DNA of 64,000 nucleotides, taken from contig NZ_JACSQI010000002.1 of the NCBI RefSeq assembly GCF_014836715.1, positions 248,001 to 312,000 of the forward strand, written 5' to 3'. The position numbers and the translations under genes were made by a program. Below, one piece after another: positions 1-8,847 of this stretch. How positions within the stretch are numbered: the stretch's first letter is position 1; each line of letters begins with the position of its first letter. A model generated the notes under the pieces. It had not been told where the DNA came from. It saw nothing but the letters and a program-made list of their open reading frames with translations, and did not search any database. The stretch comes from Escherichia whittamii. GTDB taxonomy: Bacteria; Pseudomonadota; Gammaproteobacteria; Enterobacterales; Enterobacteriaceae.

Positions 1-398
1 CCAGTTCGATGGCCGGCGCGGCGCTGTGCTTCTTTATCGCCAGAGTAATGGGCCGTGAAGTGGTGGAAAAGTTAACCGGTAAAACGGTACTCGACAGCAT
101 GGACGGCTTTTTTACCCGCTATGGCAAACACACCATTCTGGTCTGCCGGTTATTGCCTTTTGTCCCTTTCGATCCAATCAGCTATGCTGCCGGTTTGACT
201 TCAATACGTTTTCGCCAGTTTTTTATCGCCACCGGGCTTGGTCAGTTACCGGCGACCATTGTCTATTCCTGGGCGGGTAGCATGTTAACGGGCGGTACAT
301 TCTGGTTTGTCACCGGGTTGTTTATTCTGTTTGCCCTGAGCGTGGTGGTTTTTATGGCGAAAAAAATTTGGCATGAGCGCCAGAAGAGGAATGCCTGA
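1..398 (+). CDS. ydjZ: YdjZ, DedA/VTT-type inner membrane protein (3' part)
   Basis: The reading frame is open from base 3 and the 5' end lies outside the window; about 131 C-terminal residues remain, against about 235 for the whole protein. The part seen holds the conserved SNARE-associated (VTT/DedA) segment, with RLLPFVPFDPISYAAG and GQLPATIVYSWAG, followed by a final hydrophobic helix and a basic tail ending KRNA. Proteins of this family are integral inner membrane proteins, some of them lipid scramblases or transport factors; no substrate is known for YdjZ. Its TGA overlaps the ATG of ynjA, so it is part of one operon (ydjXYZ-ynjABCD in K-12). Confidence 0.93.
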   Translation, partial: SSMAGAALCFFIARVMGREVVEKLTGKTVLDSMDGFFTRYGKHTILVCRLLPFVPFDPISYAAGLTSIRFRQFFIATGLGQLPATIVYSWAGSMLTGGTFWFVTGLFILFALSVVVFMAKKIWHERQKRNA

Positions 399-946
399 TG
401 GGGTTACCGCCGCTTAACAAAATTCCTTTAATTTTACGGCCGCAGGCGTGGCTGCATCGTCGCCATTACGGTGAGGTTCTAAGTCCTATTCGCTGGTGGG
501 GACGGATCCCGTTTATCTTTTATCTGGTGTCGATGTTTGTTGGCTGGCTGGAGCGCAAACGCTCACCGCTCGATCCGGTGGTGCGTTCGCTTGTCAGTGC
601 GCGTATTGCGCAAATGTGCTTGTGTGAGTTTTGTGTGGATATCACTAGCATGAAAGTCGCGGAGCGTACCGGCAGCACTGACAAACTGCTGGCGGTGGCT
701 GAGTGGCGGCAAAGCCCGCTCTTCAGCGATGAAGAACGGCTGGCGCTGGAATATGCCGAAGCCGCAAGCGTAACGCCACCCACTGTGGATGATGCCCTGC
801 GCACCCGACTGGCTGCCCATTTTGACGCTCAGGCGCTCACCGAACTGACGGCGCTGATCGGCTTACAAAACCTGTCGGCTCGTTTTAATTCTGCCATGGC
901 CATTCCTGCCCAGGGCCTGTGCCGACTTCCTGAAAAACGTTCTTAA
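398..946 (+). CDS. ynjA: YnjA, AhpD-like / carboxymuconolactone decarboxylase family protein
   Basis: This 182-residue protein is the full family length. It has the AhpD-type redox motif C-E-F-C (residues 76-79, with another Cys at 74) in an alpha-helical carboxymuconolactone-decarboxylase-like domain, then a DEERLALEYAEA segment typical of the fold. Family members act as thiol peroxidase partners or decarboxylases; the reaction of YnjA is not known. It starts on the ATG overlapping the ydjZ stop (TGATG), which suggests translational coupling. The next gene, ynjB, has its Shine-Dalgarno sequence overlapping the ynjA stop. Confidence 0.93.
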   Translation: MGLPPLNKIPLILRPQAWLHRRHYGEVLSPIRWWGRIPFIFYLVSMFVGWLERKRSPLDPVVRSLVSARIAQMCLCEFCVDITSMKVAERTGSTDKLLAVAEWRQSPLFSDEERLALEYAEAASVTPPTVDDALRTRLAAHFDAQALTELTALIGLQNLSARFNSAMAIPAQGLCRLPEKRS

Positions 947-955
947 GGAGAGATG

Positions 956-2122
956 ATGCGCCATTGTGTGTGGTTGCTGGGATTGTTATCGCTGTTTTCT
1001 TTAACAACGCATGCGAGCGACTGGCAGGAAATTAAAAACGAAGCCAAAGGGGAAACCGTCTGGTTTAACGCCTGGGGCGGCGACACCGCGATTAACCGCT
1101 ATCTCGACTGGGTTAGCAGCGAGATGAAAACCCATTACGATATAAACCTGAAGATCGTCCGTCTGGCTGATGCCGCGGACGCGGTAAAACGCATTCAGAC
1201 AGAAGCCACTGCTGGACGAAAAACGGGCGGCTCGGTGGATCTACTCTGGGTAAACGGCGAAAACTTCCGCACCTTAAAAGAGGCTAACTTACTGCAAACC
1301 GACTGGGCGGAAACACTACCCAACTGGCGCTATGTCGACACGCAACTGCCTGTAAGGGAAGATTTTTCTGTGCCTACAGAAGGCGCTGAATCGCCCTGGG
1401 GCGGCGCGCAACTGACGTTTATCGCCCGCCGCGATGTTACGCCACAGCCGCCACAAACACTGCAAGCCTTACTGGAATATGCTAAAGCCAATCCCGGCAC
1501 GGTGACTTATCCGCGCCCACCGGACTTTACCGGCACCGCGTTTCTTGAACAGCTGCTGATTATGCTGACGCCAGATCCCGCAGCATTAAAAGTTGCCCCG
1601 GATGAAGCCACTTTCTCCCGTGTCACTGCGCCTCTTTGGCAATATCTTGATGCGCTGCATCCGTATTTATGGCGCGAAGGAAAGGATTTCCCGCCCTCGC
1701 CCGCACGAATGGATGCCCTGCTGAAATCCGGCACATTGCGCCTGTCGCTGACCTTTAATCCTGCTCATGCGCAGCAAAAAATAGCCAGCGGCGATTTGCC
1801 AGCCAGTAGTTACAGCTTTGGCTTTAGCGAGGGGATGATTGGCAACGTGCATTTCGTCACCATTCCTGCCAACGCTAATGCCAGTGCTGCGGCGAAGGTT
1901 GTCGCCAACTTCCTGCTCTCACCAGAAGCGCAACTGCGTAAAGCAGATCCCGCTGTCTGGGGCGATCCTTCCGTTCTCGATCCGCAAAAACTATCTGCCG
2001 GGCAGCGTGAAACATTGCAATCAAGAATGCCGCAGGATCTGCCGCCGGTACTGGCGGAACCGCACGCAGGTTGGGTAAATGCGCTGGAACAAGAATGGCT
2101 ACGCCGTTACGGTACGCATTAA
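956..2122 (+). CDS. ynjB: YnjB, periplasmic solute-binding protein of the YnjBCD ABC transporter
   Basis: A signal peptide (MRHCVWLLGLLSLFSLTTHA, then SD) precedes a family 1 type extracellular binding protein of 388 residues. The segment ETVWFNAWGGD near the mature N-terminus is characteristic of iron, thiamine or polyamine-like binding proteins. Two ATGs lie in tandem at 953 and 956; I chose 956 because AAGGAG at 945-950 is then five bases away. The gene overlaps ynjC by 28 bases. It would deliver an unknown substrate to the YnjC permease. The substrate cannot be told from the sequence. Confidence 0.93.
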   Translation: MRHCVWLLGLLSLFSLTTHASDWQEIKNEAKGETVWFNAWGGDTAINRYLDWVSSEMKTHYDINLKIVRLADAADAVKRIQTEATAGRKTGGSVDLLWVNGENFRTLKEANLLQTDWAETLPNWRYVDTQLPVREDFSVPTEGAESPWGGAQLTFIARRDVTPQPPQTLQALLEYAKANPGTVTYPRPPDFTGTAFLEQLLIMLTPDPAALKVAPDEATFSRVTAPLWQYLDALHPYLWREGKDFPPSPARMDALLKSGTLRLSLTFNPAHAQQKIASGDLPASSYSFGFSEGMIGNVHFVTIPANANASAAAKVVANFLLSPEAQLRKADPAVWGDPSVLDPQKLSAGQRETLQSRMPQDLPPVLAEPHAGWVNALEQEWLRRYGTH

Positions 2123-3630
2123 TTTTTTTGCTGTGGGTGATGATGGCGGTGATTTACGCACCGCTGGTTCCGTCGGCTTTCACGCTGATAACGCCTGCCT
2201 TGTCGCTCACGCACTGGCAGGCGTTATTTGCCGACCCGCAGTTACCGCAGGCATTACTGGCGACGCTGGTGTCGACGACTATCGCCGCGGTCGGCGCTTT
2301 GTTTATTGCCCTGCTGGTGATTGTCGCGCTGTGGCCTGGCGCAAAATGGCTGCATCTGTGCGCCCGTCTGCCGTGGCTGCTCGCCATTCCCCACGTGGCT
2401 TTTGCCACCAGCGTCCTTCTGCTCTTTGCTGACGGCGGACTGCTTTATGACTATTTCCCGTATTTCACTCCGCCAATGGACAAATTGGGTATTGGGCTGG
2501 GTTTCACTCTGGCAGTGAAAGAAAGCGCATTTCTGCTGTGGATCTTATCGGCAGCACTGAGTGAAAAACGCCTGATGCAACAAGTTATTGTACTGGATTC
2601 GCTGGGCTACAGCCGCTGGCAATGTCTGAACTGGCTGTTGTTGCCCTCCGTCGCGCCTGCGCTGGCAATGGCGATGCTGGCGATTGTGGCATGGTCGTTG
2701 TCGGTCGTGGATGTGGCGATTATTCTTGGTCCAGGTAATCCACCGACGCTGGCGGTAATTAGCTGGCAGTGGTTAACCCAGGGCGATATTGACCAACAGA
2801 CAAAAGGCGCGCTCGCCAGCCTACTGCTGATGCTGTTACTCGCCGCTTACGTTTTGCCTGGTTATCTGTTGTGGCGCGCCTGGCGACGCATGATCCCCCA
2901 GGAAGATGGCATTCGCAAGCCAGCTACACCTTTGTTGCCCGGGATGATGCTGGCTAAGTTGTTACCATTTACTGGCGTACTCTGTGTGATTCTGCTATCG
3001 ATCCTCGCGGATCAGTCGACGATCAATAATGAAGCGCTTCTCAACAGCCTGACGATGGGACTGGTGGCGACATTCATCGCTTTGCTTCTATTACTGCTGT
3101 GGCTGGAATGGGGGCCACAGCGTCGCCAGTTGTGGCTATGGGTGCCCATTTTATTACCGGCACTGCCGCTAGTGGCGGGCCAGTACACGCTGGCGCTATG
3201 GCTGAACCAGGATGGAAGCTGGACGGCGGTGGTCTGGGGGCATCTGCTGTGGGTAATGCCGTGGATGCTGTTCATCCTGCAACCGGCCTGGCGGCGCATC
3301 GATTCACGATTAATATTGATTGCGCAAACACTGGGGTGGTCACGGGCCAAAATCTTCTTTTACGCGAAATGCCCGCTAATGCTGCGCCCTGCGCTGATTG
3401 CCTTCGCTGTCGGATTTTCAGTGAGTATTGCGCAATATATGCCAACGCTGTGGCTGGGCGCCGGGCGTTTCCCGACGCTAACCACCGAAGCGGTAGCGTT
3501 AAGTAGCGGCGGTAGTAACAGCATCCTCGCCGCTCAGGCCCTGTGGCAACTGCTATTGCCGCTTATTATTTTTGCCCTGACCGCCCTGCTTGCGAAATGG
3601 GTAGGTTTTATCAGACAAGGACTCCGCTAA
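2095..3630 (+). CDS. ynjC: YnjC, ABC transporter permease (two fused permease domains)
   Basis: A very hydrophobic 511-residue protein with about 12 predicted membrane segments, built as two tandem permease domains like the FbpB/ThiP class. Each half carries an EAA-like loop: DSLGYSRWQCLNWLLLP in the first and AQTLGWSRAKIFFYAKCP in the second, the sites that dock on the ATPase. The start at 2095 (MATPLRYALIF) lies inside the end of ynjB, and the stop TAA overlaps the ATG of ynjD, so the three genes are translationally linked. It is the inner membrane channel of the YnjBCD importer; substrate unknown. Confidence 0.93.
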   Translation: MATPLRYALIFLLWVMMAVIYAPLVPSAFTLITPALSLTHWQALFADPQLPQALLATLVSTTIAAVGALFIALLVIVALWPGAKWLHLCARLPWLLAIPHVAFATSVLLLFADGGLLYDYFPYFTPPMDKLGIGLGFTLAVKESAFLLWILSAALSEKRLMQQVIVLDSLGYSRWQCLNWLLLPSVAPALAMAMLAIVAWSLSVVDVAIILGPGNPPTLAVISWQWLTQGDIDQQTKGALASLLLMLLLAAYVLPGYLLWRAWRRMIPQEDGIRKPATPLLPGMMLAKLLPFTGVLCVILLSILADQSTINNEALLNSLTMGLVATFIALLLLLLWLEWGPQRRQLWLWVPILLPALPLVAGQYTLALWLNQDGSWTAVVWGHLLWVMPWMLFILQPAWRRIDSRLILIAQTLGWSRAKIFFYAKCPLMLRPALIAFAVGFSVSIAQYMPTLWLGAGRFPTLTTEAVALSSGGSNSILAAQALWQLLLPLIIFALTALLAKWVGFIRQGLR

Positions 3631-4283
3631 TGCTCTGCGTGAAAGATGTTTCGCTGCGTTTGCCTGAAACCTGTTTACTGGAAAACGTTAACTTTACAGT
3701 CAATAAAGGTGACATTGTCACGTTAATGGGTCCTTCAGGCTGTGGTAAGTCTTCTCTGTTTTCATGGATGATTGGTGCACTAGCCGGGCAATTTTCTTGT
3801 ACAGGTGAGCTATGGCTCAATGATCAACGTATCGATACCCAGCCCACAGCCCGGCGTCAGATGGGTATTCTTTTCCAGGATGCACTGTTATTTGACCAGT
3901 TCAGCGTCGGACAAAATTTACTGCTGGCGCTACCGGCGACACTCAAAGGGAATGCTCGACGTAATGCCGTGAATGATGCACTTGAGCGGGCAGGCCTTGG
4001 CGGAGCTTTCCATCAGGATCCCGCCACTTTATCTGGCGGTCAGCGAGCGCGCGTTGCTCTGCTACGCGCCCTTCTCGCCCAGCCAAAAGCGTTGCTACTG
4101 GATGAACCGTTCAGCCGTCTTGACGTGGCTCTGCGCGATAATTTTCGCCAGTGGGTATTCAATGAAGTTCGCGAACTGGCGATCCCGGTCGTTCAGGTCA
4201 CCCACGATCTTCAGGATGTTCCTGCCGATAGTCCCGTACTGGATATGACGCAATGGTCAGAAAATTACAACAAACTGCGATAA
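3630..4283 (+). CDS. ynjD: YnjD, ABC transporter ATP-binding subunit
   Basis: At 217 residues this is the short form of a family ATPase. Walker A is GPSGCGKSS, the signature is LSGGQRARVALLRALL and Walker B is ALLLDEPFSRLD, with a switch histidine in QVTHDLQD. It energises the YnjC permease at the cytoplasmic face. An upstream in-frame extension exists, but the ATG at 3630 overlaps the ynjC stop (TAATG) and gives the family N-terminus MLCVKDVSL. It is the last gene of the operon; a small inverted repeat follows at 4301-4322. Confidence 0.94.
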   Translation: MLCVKDVSLRLPETCLLENVNFTVNKGDIVTLMGPSGCGKSSLFSWMIGALAGQFSCTGELWLNDQRIDTQPTARRQMGILFQDALLFDQFSVGQNLLLALPATLKGNARRNAVNDALERAGLGGAFHQDPATLSGGQRARVALLRALLAQPKALLLDEPFSRLDVALRDNFRQWVFNEVRELAIPVVQVTHDLQDVPADSPVLDMTQWSENYNKLR

Positions 4284-4300
4284 CGCAAAGTTTTTCCTCA

Positions 4301-4322
4301 TGCGCCAGTTCAGAATGGCGCA
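4301..4322 (+). other. Inverted repeat between ynjD and ynjE
   Basis: The arms TGCGCCA (4301-4307) and TGGCGCA (4316-4322) form a hairpin with an 8-base loop in the 66-base gap before ynjE. No T-run follows, so it is not a clear intrinsic terminator; it may slow or protect the transcript. Confidence 0.4.
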
Positions 4323-4349
4323 CTCAAAACTACAATGTCGGGATTTTCG

Positions 4350-5657
4350 ATGAAACGTGTTTCTCAAATGACCGCGCTGGCAATGGCTTTAGGGCTGGCT
4401 TGCGCTTCTTCGTGGGCCGCTGAACTGGCGAAGCCTCTTACACTTGACCAGCTACAACAACAAAATGGCAAAGCGATTGATACTCGCCCCAGCGCATTTT
4501 ATAACGGCTGGCCACAAACCCTAAATGGCCCCTCCGGTCATGAACCTGCCGCCTTAAACCTTTCTGCTAGCTGGCTCGACAAAATGAGCGCCGAACAGCT
4601 CAACGCGTGGATCAAGCAACATAACCTGAAAACCGATGCCCCGGTGGCGTTATACGGTACTGACAAAGACGTCGAAGCCGTCAAAACGCGACTGCAAAAA
4701 GCAGGCTTTACGCATATCTCCATCCTGAGTGACGCGCTAAACGAACCTTCCCGTCTGCAAAAACTGCCTCACTTTGAGCAGCTGGTTTATCCGCAATGGC
4801 TGCATGACCTGCAACAAGGTAAGGACGTTACGGCGAAACCTGCCGGTGACTGGAAAGTGATCGAAGCAGCCTGGGGCGCGCCAAAGTTTTACCTTATCAG
4901 CCATATTCCCGGTGCTGATTACATCGATACCAACGTAGTGGAAAGCGAACCGCTGTGGAATAAAGTTTCTGATGAACAACTAAAAGCGATGCTGGCAAAA
5001 CACGGCATTCGCCATGACACCACGGTCATTCTGTACGGGCGTGACGTATACGCGGCAGCGCGTGTGGCCCAGATTATGCTTTATGCAGGCGTGAAAGATG
5101 TGCGCCTTCTGGATGGCGGCTGGCAAACCTGGTCCGACGCAGGCCTGCCCGTTGAGCGCGGTACGCCACCGAAAGTGAAACCGGAACCGGATTTCGGCGT
5201 GAAGATCCCAGCGCAACCGCAACTGATGCTCGATATGGAACAGGCGCGCGGTCTGCTGCATCGCCAGGATGCCTCACTGGTCAGCGTACGCTCCTGGGCG
5301 GAATTTATCGGCACCACCAGCGGCTATGACTACATCAAGCCAAAAGGTGACATTCCGGGCGCACGCTGGGGTCATGCGGGCAGCGACTCAACGCATATGG
5401 AAGATTTCCATAACCCAGACGGCACCATGCGTACTGCCGATGACGTCGCGGCAATGTGGAAAGAATGGAATATCCTGCCGGATCAACAAGTTTCGTTCTA
5501 CTGCGGCACCGGCTGGCGCGCCTCAGAAACCTTTATGTATGCGCGCGCAATGGGCTGGAACAACGTCTCCGTATATGACGGTGGTTGGTACGAATGGAGT
5601 AGCGACCCGAAAAACCCCATAGCAACAGGTGATCGCGGCCCGGACAGTAGCAAATAA
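4350..5657 (+). CDS. ynjE: YnjE, secreted multi-domain rhodanese (sulfurtransferase)
   Basis: A signal peptide (about residues 1-23, ending ASSWAA) precedes three rhodanese modules in 435 residues. Only the last has the active-site loop CGTGWR, with the catalytic Cys at residue 385 in FYCGTGWRAS; the first two are inactive modules. Rhodaneses carry sulfur as a Cys persulfide from thiosulfate or similar donors. YnjE has been linked to molybdopterin sulfur transfer, which fits poorly with an exported protein. I chose the ATG at 4350 because it opens directly on a signal peptide (MKRVSQMTALAMALG). It lies downstream of ynjABCD in the same direction. Confidence 0.93.
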   Translation: MKRVSQMTALAMALGLACASSWAAELAKPLTLDQLQQQNGKAIDTRPSAFYNGWPQTLNGPSGHEPAALNLSASWLDKMSAEQLNAWIKQHNLKTDAPVALYGTDKDVEAVKTRLQKAGFTHISILSDALNEPSRLQKLPHFEQLVYPQWLHDLQQGKDVTAKPAGDWKVIEAAWGAPKFYLISHIPGADYIDTNVVESEPLWNKVSDEQLKAMLAKHGIRHDTTVILYGRDVYAAARVAQIMLYAGVKDVRLLDGGWQTWSDAGLPVERGTPPKVKPEPDFGVKIPAQPQLMLDMEQARGLLHRQDASLVSVRSWAEFIGTTSGYDYIKPKGDIPGARWGHAGSDSTHMEDFHNPDGTMRTADDVAAMWKEWNILPDQQVSFYCGTGWRASETFMYARAMGWNNVSVYDGGWYEWSSDPKNPIATGDRGPDSSK

Positions 5658-5665
5658 CGGTGCCA

Positions 5666-6286
5666 TTACTGACGCTGAAGCGACTTCAGCGTCAGATACC
5701 CACTCCACACCCGCGTAAATGTCGTCATCCAGCATAGCGCGCCAAATACCCACGCAAACCACGTGAAATACGCCGGAAAGAGACAACTTAATACAAACAG
5801 TAAAATCGTCTCAGTGCCTTCGGTTAACCCACCCAGATAATAAAACGATTTGTGCGCATAACCGGGATTATCAATCTGATGTTTTGCCGCAAGCGCTGCA
5901 AAGGCGAGAAAACTGCTGCCCGTACCGATAAACGCAAACAACAGCCAGCCGCCTGCCAGCGCATTTTGTTCCGGTGCGGCGAGAATAAACCCGAACGGCA
6001 CCAGCGCGTAAAAAAGGAAATCCAACGAAATATCGAGAAAGCCACCTGCGTCGGTTAACCCTCTGCGCCGCGCCAGCGCGCCGTCCAGACCATCAAGCAA
6101 CCTGTTCAGTAAAATGGCAATCAGCGCCGCCAGATACCAGCCCAACGCCAGAAACGGCAGTGCCAGCACGCCGATAGCAAACCCCATTAACGTTAAACCA
6201 TCTGGCGTGATGCCAGGTTTATCCAGAACCCGCACGCACTGATGCAGCAAAGGTTTAATTCGGGGATGAAGATGGCGGTCTAACAC
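5666..6286 (-). CDS. ynjF: YnjF, CDP-alcohol phosphatidyltransferase family protein
   Basis: An inner membrane protein of 206 residues with about six hydrophobic segments. The family signature DGALAR is followed by G and two Asp spaced D-x3-D (FLDISLD), the residues that bind metal and the CDP-alcohol. Such enzymes move a phosphatidyl or phospho-alcohol group from CDP-diacylglycerol or a CDP-alcohol to an acceptor; the acceptor here is not known. It ends 8 bases from the ynjE stop, convergent with it, and is divergent from nudG across 87 bases. Confidence 0.92.
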   Translation of the reverse strand: MLDRHLHPRIKPLLHQCVRVLDKPGITPDGLTLMGFAIGVLALPFLALGWYLAALIAILLNRLLDGLDGALARRRGLTDAGGFLDISLDFLFYALVPFGFILAAPEQNALAGGWLLFAFIGTGSSFLAFAALAAKHQIDNPGYAHKSFYYLGGLTEGTETILLFVLSCLFPAYFTWFAWVFGALCWMTTFTRVWSGYLTLKSLQRQ

Positions 6287-6373
6287 GGGTACTCCTTAAG
6301 AAATAAAACCCTTCAGCTCGGGCAACACTGCGGATATTATGGCATTTTTCCTGTATTCGACCGTGTGTAATTT

Positions 6374-6781
6374 ATGAAAATGATTGATGTTGTTGCCGCC
6401 ATTATCGAACGGGATGGCAAAATTTTAATCGCACAACGCCCTGAGCATAGCAATCAAGCGGGATTATGGGAATTTGCTGGCGGTAAAGTCGAACCAGGAG
6501 AAAGCCAGCCGCAGGCGCTAGTACGGGAATTGCGCGAAGAATTGGGCATTGAAGCAACGGTTGGTGAATATGTTGCCAGCCATCAGCGAGAAGTATCTGG
6601 TCGGATTATCTATCTTCATGCCTGGCACGTACCGGACTTCCACGGTACGTTACAGGCACATGAACATCAGGCGTTGGTCTGGTGCTCACCTGAAGAGGCG
6701 ATGCAATATCCGCTGGCCCCTGCTGACATTCCGCTTTTACAGGCGTTTATGGCTTTACGCGCCGCCAGACCAGTGGATTAG
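6374..6781 (+). CDS. nudG: NudG, CTP / oxidised-nucleotide Nudix pyrophosphohydrolase
   Basis: A MutT-like protein of 135 residues. The Nudix box runs from about residue 37 to 59, with GGKVEPGES followed by RELREELGI and all the metal-binding glutamates present. NudG hydrolyses CTP, dCTP, 5-methyl-dCTP and oxidised nucleotides such as 2-hydroxy-dATP to the monophosphate plus pyrophosphate, cleaning the nucleotide pool in the cytosol. The start MKMIDVVAAII is the family N-terminus. Its 3' end overlaps the convergent ynjH by 35 bases. Confidence 0.94.
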   Translation: MKMIDVVAAIIERDGKILIAQRPEHSNQAGLWEFAGGKVEPGESQPQALVRELREELGIEATVGEYVASHQREVSGRIIYLHAWHVPDFHGTLQAHEHQALVWCSPEEAMQYPLAPADIPLLQAFMALRAARPVD

Positions 6782-7019
6782 TGCTAATGGTTTTGTCATC
6801 CCTCTGACATTGCAACAGTATTCCCTCTGCTTTAATCACCGCCCCTTCGGAATAGTTTTGATCCTGATAAACGCAGCACTGGCTACAGGGCTGCGCCGAC
6901 TGTCCGCCAGAACTAAACACTTCCGGCGGCACATTCACTTCCACATCCGGACGATACTGCTGATTAGCCAGCGCAAAGAACGGGAATACCAACGCTACGG
7001 CGAACAATGCTCGACTCAC
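6747..7019 (-). CDS. ynjH: YnjH, small secreted DUF1496 protein
   Basis: A 90-residue protein with a signal peptide (MSRALFAVALVFPFFALA). The mature part has two closely spaced Cys in QPCSQCCVYQDQNYSEGAVI, typical of DUF1496, so a periplasmic disulfide or metal site is possible. Function unknown. Its start is preceded by AGGAG. Its 3' end runs 35 bases into the 3' end of nudG on the other strand. Confidence 0.9.
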   Translation of the reverse strand: MSRALFAVALVFPFFALANQQYRPDVEVNVPPEVFSSGGQSAQPCSQCCVYQDQNYSEGAVIKAEGILLQCQRDDKTISTNPLVWRRVKP

Positions 7020-7342
7020 AGGAAACTCCTTATTTTTCGTTGTCTCTGCTACTGATAACGGTAACCAGTTGGAAAAACTTTAGCGTCTGGTTGCCGGATG
7101 CGGCGTGAACGCCTTATCCAGCCTACGGATCACTCTTGAAAATGCGCCCGGTTTTTCAGGTCCGATAAGACACACCAGACATTAGGTGGCGTTTATAAAT
7201 TCCACACATTATTAATTTGCTTTCCTGCGTCATTTTTTTCTTGCTTACCGTCACATTCTTGATGGTATAGTCGAAAACTGCAAAAACACCTAACACAAAC
7301 AACATACGCACAATCGTCTTAATATATAAGGGTTTTATATCT
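7020..7342. other. Divergent upstream region of ynjH and gdhA
   Basis: These 323 bases hold the ynjH promoter side, one REP-like element (7090-7127) and the gdhA control region. A possible gdhA -10 is TATAGT at 7266-7271, with TTGCTT at 7241-7246 as a poorly spaced (19 base) -35. The stretch before the gdhA ATG is A+T rich. I see no further coding sequence. Confidence 0.6.
7090..7127. repeat. REP (repetitive extragenic palindrome) element
   Basis: The sequence has the REP consensus shape: GCCGGATGCGGCGTGAACGC followed by CTTATCC and GGCCTAC-like bases, an imperfect palindrome able to fold as a stem-loop. It lies between ynjH and gdhA and resembles the units after gdhA. REPs affect mRNA stability and gyrase or Pol I binding. 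Confidence 0.8.
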
Positions 7343-8686
7343 ATGGATCAGACATATTCTCTGGAGTCATTCCTCAACCATGTACAAAAGCGCGACCCGA
7401 ATCAAACCGAGTTCGCGCAAGCCGTTCGTGAAGTAATGACCACTCTCTGGCCTTTTCTTGAACAAAATCCAAAATATCGCCAGATGTCGTTACTGGAACG
7501 CCTGGTTGAACCGGAGCGCGTGATCCAGTTTCGCGTCGTCTGGGTTGACGATCGCAATCAGGTGCAGGTCAACCGCGCATGGCGCGTCCAGTTCAGCTCC
7601 GCCATCGGCCCGTACAAAGGCGGTATGCGTTTCCACCCATCCGTAAACCTTTCCATTCTCAAATTCCTTGGCTTCGAACAAACCTTTAAAAATGCCCTGA
7701 CTACCCTGCCAATGGGCGGCGGTAAAGGTGGCAGCGATTTCGATCCGAAAGGCAAAAGTGAAGGCGAAGTGATGCGTTTCTGCCAGGCGCTGATGACCGA
7801 GCTGTATCGTCACCTCGGTGCAGACACCGACGTTCCAGCGGGTGATATCGGCGTTGGTGGTCGTGAAGTTGGCTTTATGGCGGGGATGATGAAAAAATTG
7901 TCTAACAATACCGCTTGCGTCTTTACGGGCAAGGGACTTTCTTTTGGCGGCAGTCTGATCCGCCCGGAGGCCACCGGCTACGGTCTGGTTTATTTCACGG
8001 AAGCGATGCTGAAACGTCACGGTCTGGGTTTTGAAGGCATGCGTGTTTCTGTTTCTGGCTCCGGCAACGTTGCCCAGTATGCTATCGAAAAAGCGATGGA
8101 ATTTGGCGCCCGTGTGATTACTGCGTCAGACTCCAGTGGCACTGTAGTTGACGAAAGCGGATTCACGAAAGAGAAACTGGCGCGTCTTATCGAAATCAAA
8201 GCCAGCCGCGATGGCCGCGTTGCGGATTACGCCAAAGAATTTGGCCTGGTCTATCTCGAAGGGCAACAGCCGTGGTCTGTACCGGTTGATATCGCACTGC
8301 CTTGCGCGACTCAGAACGAACTGGATGTTGACGCTGCGCACCAGCTTATCGCCAACGGCGTTAAAGCAGTCGCTGAAGGGGCAAACATGCCGACAACCAT
8401 CGAAGCCACCGAATTGTTCCAGCAGGCGGGCGTGTTGTTTGCGCCGGGTAAAGCGGCTAACGCTGGCGGCGTAGCAACATCGGGTCTGGAAATGGCGCAG
8501 AACGCTGCGCGTCTGGGCTGGAAAGCCGAGAAAGTCGATGCGCGTTTGCATCACATCATGCTGGATATCCACCACGCTTGTGTTGAGCATGGCGGTGAAG
8601 GTGAGCAAACCAACTACGTACAGGGCGCGAACATTGCAGGCTTTGTGAAGGTTGCCGATGCGATGCTGGCGCAGGGTGTGATTTAA
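7343..8686 (+). CDS. gdhA: GdhA, NADP-specific glutamate dehydrogenase
   Basis: A cytosolic hexameric enzyme that makes L-glutamate from 2-oxoglutarate, ammonia and NADPH, the low-affinity ammonia assimilation route. At 447 residues it is full length. The substrate loop PMGGGKGGSDFDPKGKS carries the conserved lysine, with GGMRFHPSVN before it and the dinucleotide-binding motif VSGSGNVAQYA in the second domain. It starts at ATG (MDQTYSLESFLNH). It stands alone between REP elements. In K-12 the next gene is ynjI, but here topB follows directly in the opposite direction. Confidence 0.98.
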   Translation: MDQTYSLESFLNHVQKRDPNQTEFAQAVREVMTTLWPFLEQNPKYRQMSLLERLVEPERVIQFRVVWVDDRNQVQVNRAWRVQFSSAIGPYKGGMRFHPSVNLSILKFLGFEQTFKNALTTLPMGGGKGGSDFDPKGKSEGEVMRFCQALMTELYRHLGADTDVPAGDIGVGGREVGFMAGMMKKLSNNTACVFTGKGLSFGGSLIRPEATGYGLVYFTEAMLKRHGLGFEGMRVSVSGSGNVAQYAIEKAMEFGARVITASDSSGTVVDESGFTKEKLARLIEIKASRDGRVADYAKEFGLVYLEGQQPWSVPVDIALPCATQNELDVDAAHQLIANGVKAVAEGANMPTTIEATELFQQAGVLFAPGKAANAGGVATSGLEMAQNAARLGWKAEKVDARLHHIMLDIHHACVEHGGEGEQTNYVQGANIAGFVKVADAMLAQGVI

Positions 8687-8689
8687 GTT

Positions 8690-8812
8690 ATCCGGCCTAC
8701 GAAAACCTTCTGAATCAGAGAACAGATCTGTAGGCCTGATAAGACGCGCAAGCGTCGCATCAGGCATTTGTGCCGAATGCGACGTAAACGCCTTATCCGG
8801 CCTACGAAAAGT
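8690..8812. repeat. REP cluster (BIME) between gdhA and topB
   Basis: Several REP units are arranged tail to tail: TTATCCGGCCTACG at the left, a central GCCTGATAAGACGCG...GCATCAGGC hairpin and a further TGCGACGTAAACGCCTTATCC unit at the right. They fill the 161-base gap between the convergent gdhA and topB stops. Such a BIME probably protects both 3' ends and ends transcription poorly. Confidence 0.85.
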
Positions 8813-8847
8813 GCTGTATCAGTGAGTTGGAATTCTGGCACCGGCCT

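Noticed and set aside
8126..8767. 213-codon minus-strand frame over the end of gdhA
   Set aside because: A shadow of gdhA that runs into REP sequence; no family resemblance.
8690..8812. Repeats after gdhA considered as a CRISPR-like array
   Set aside because: The units are REP palindromes of unequal spacing; no uniform spacers and no cas genes.
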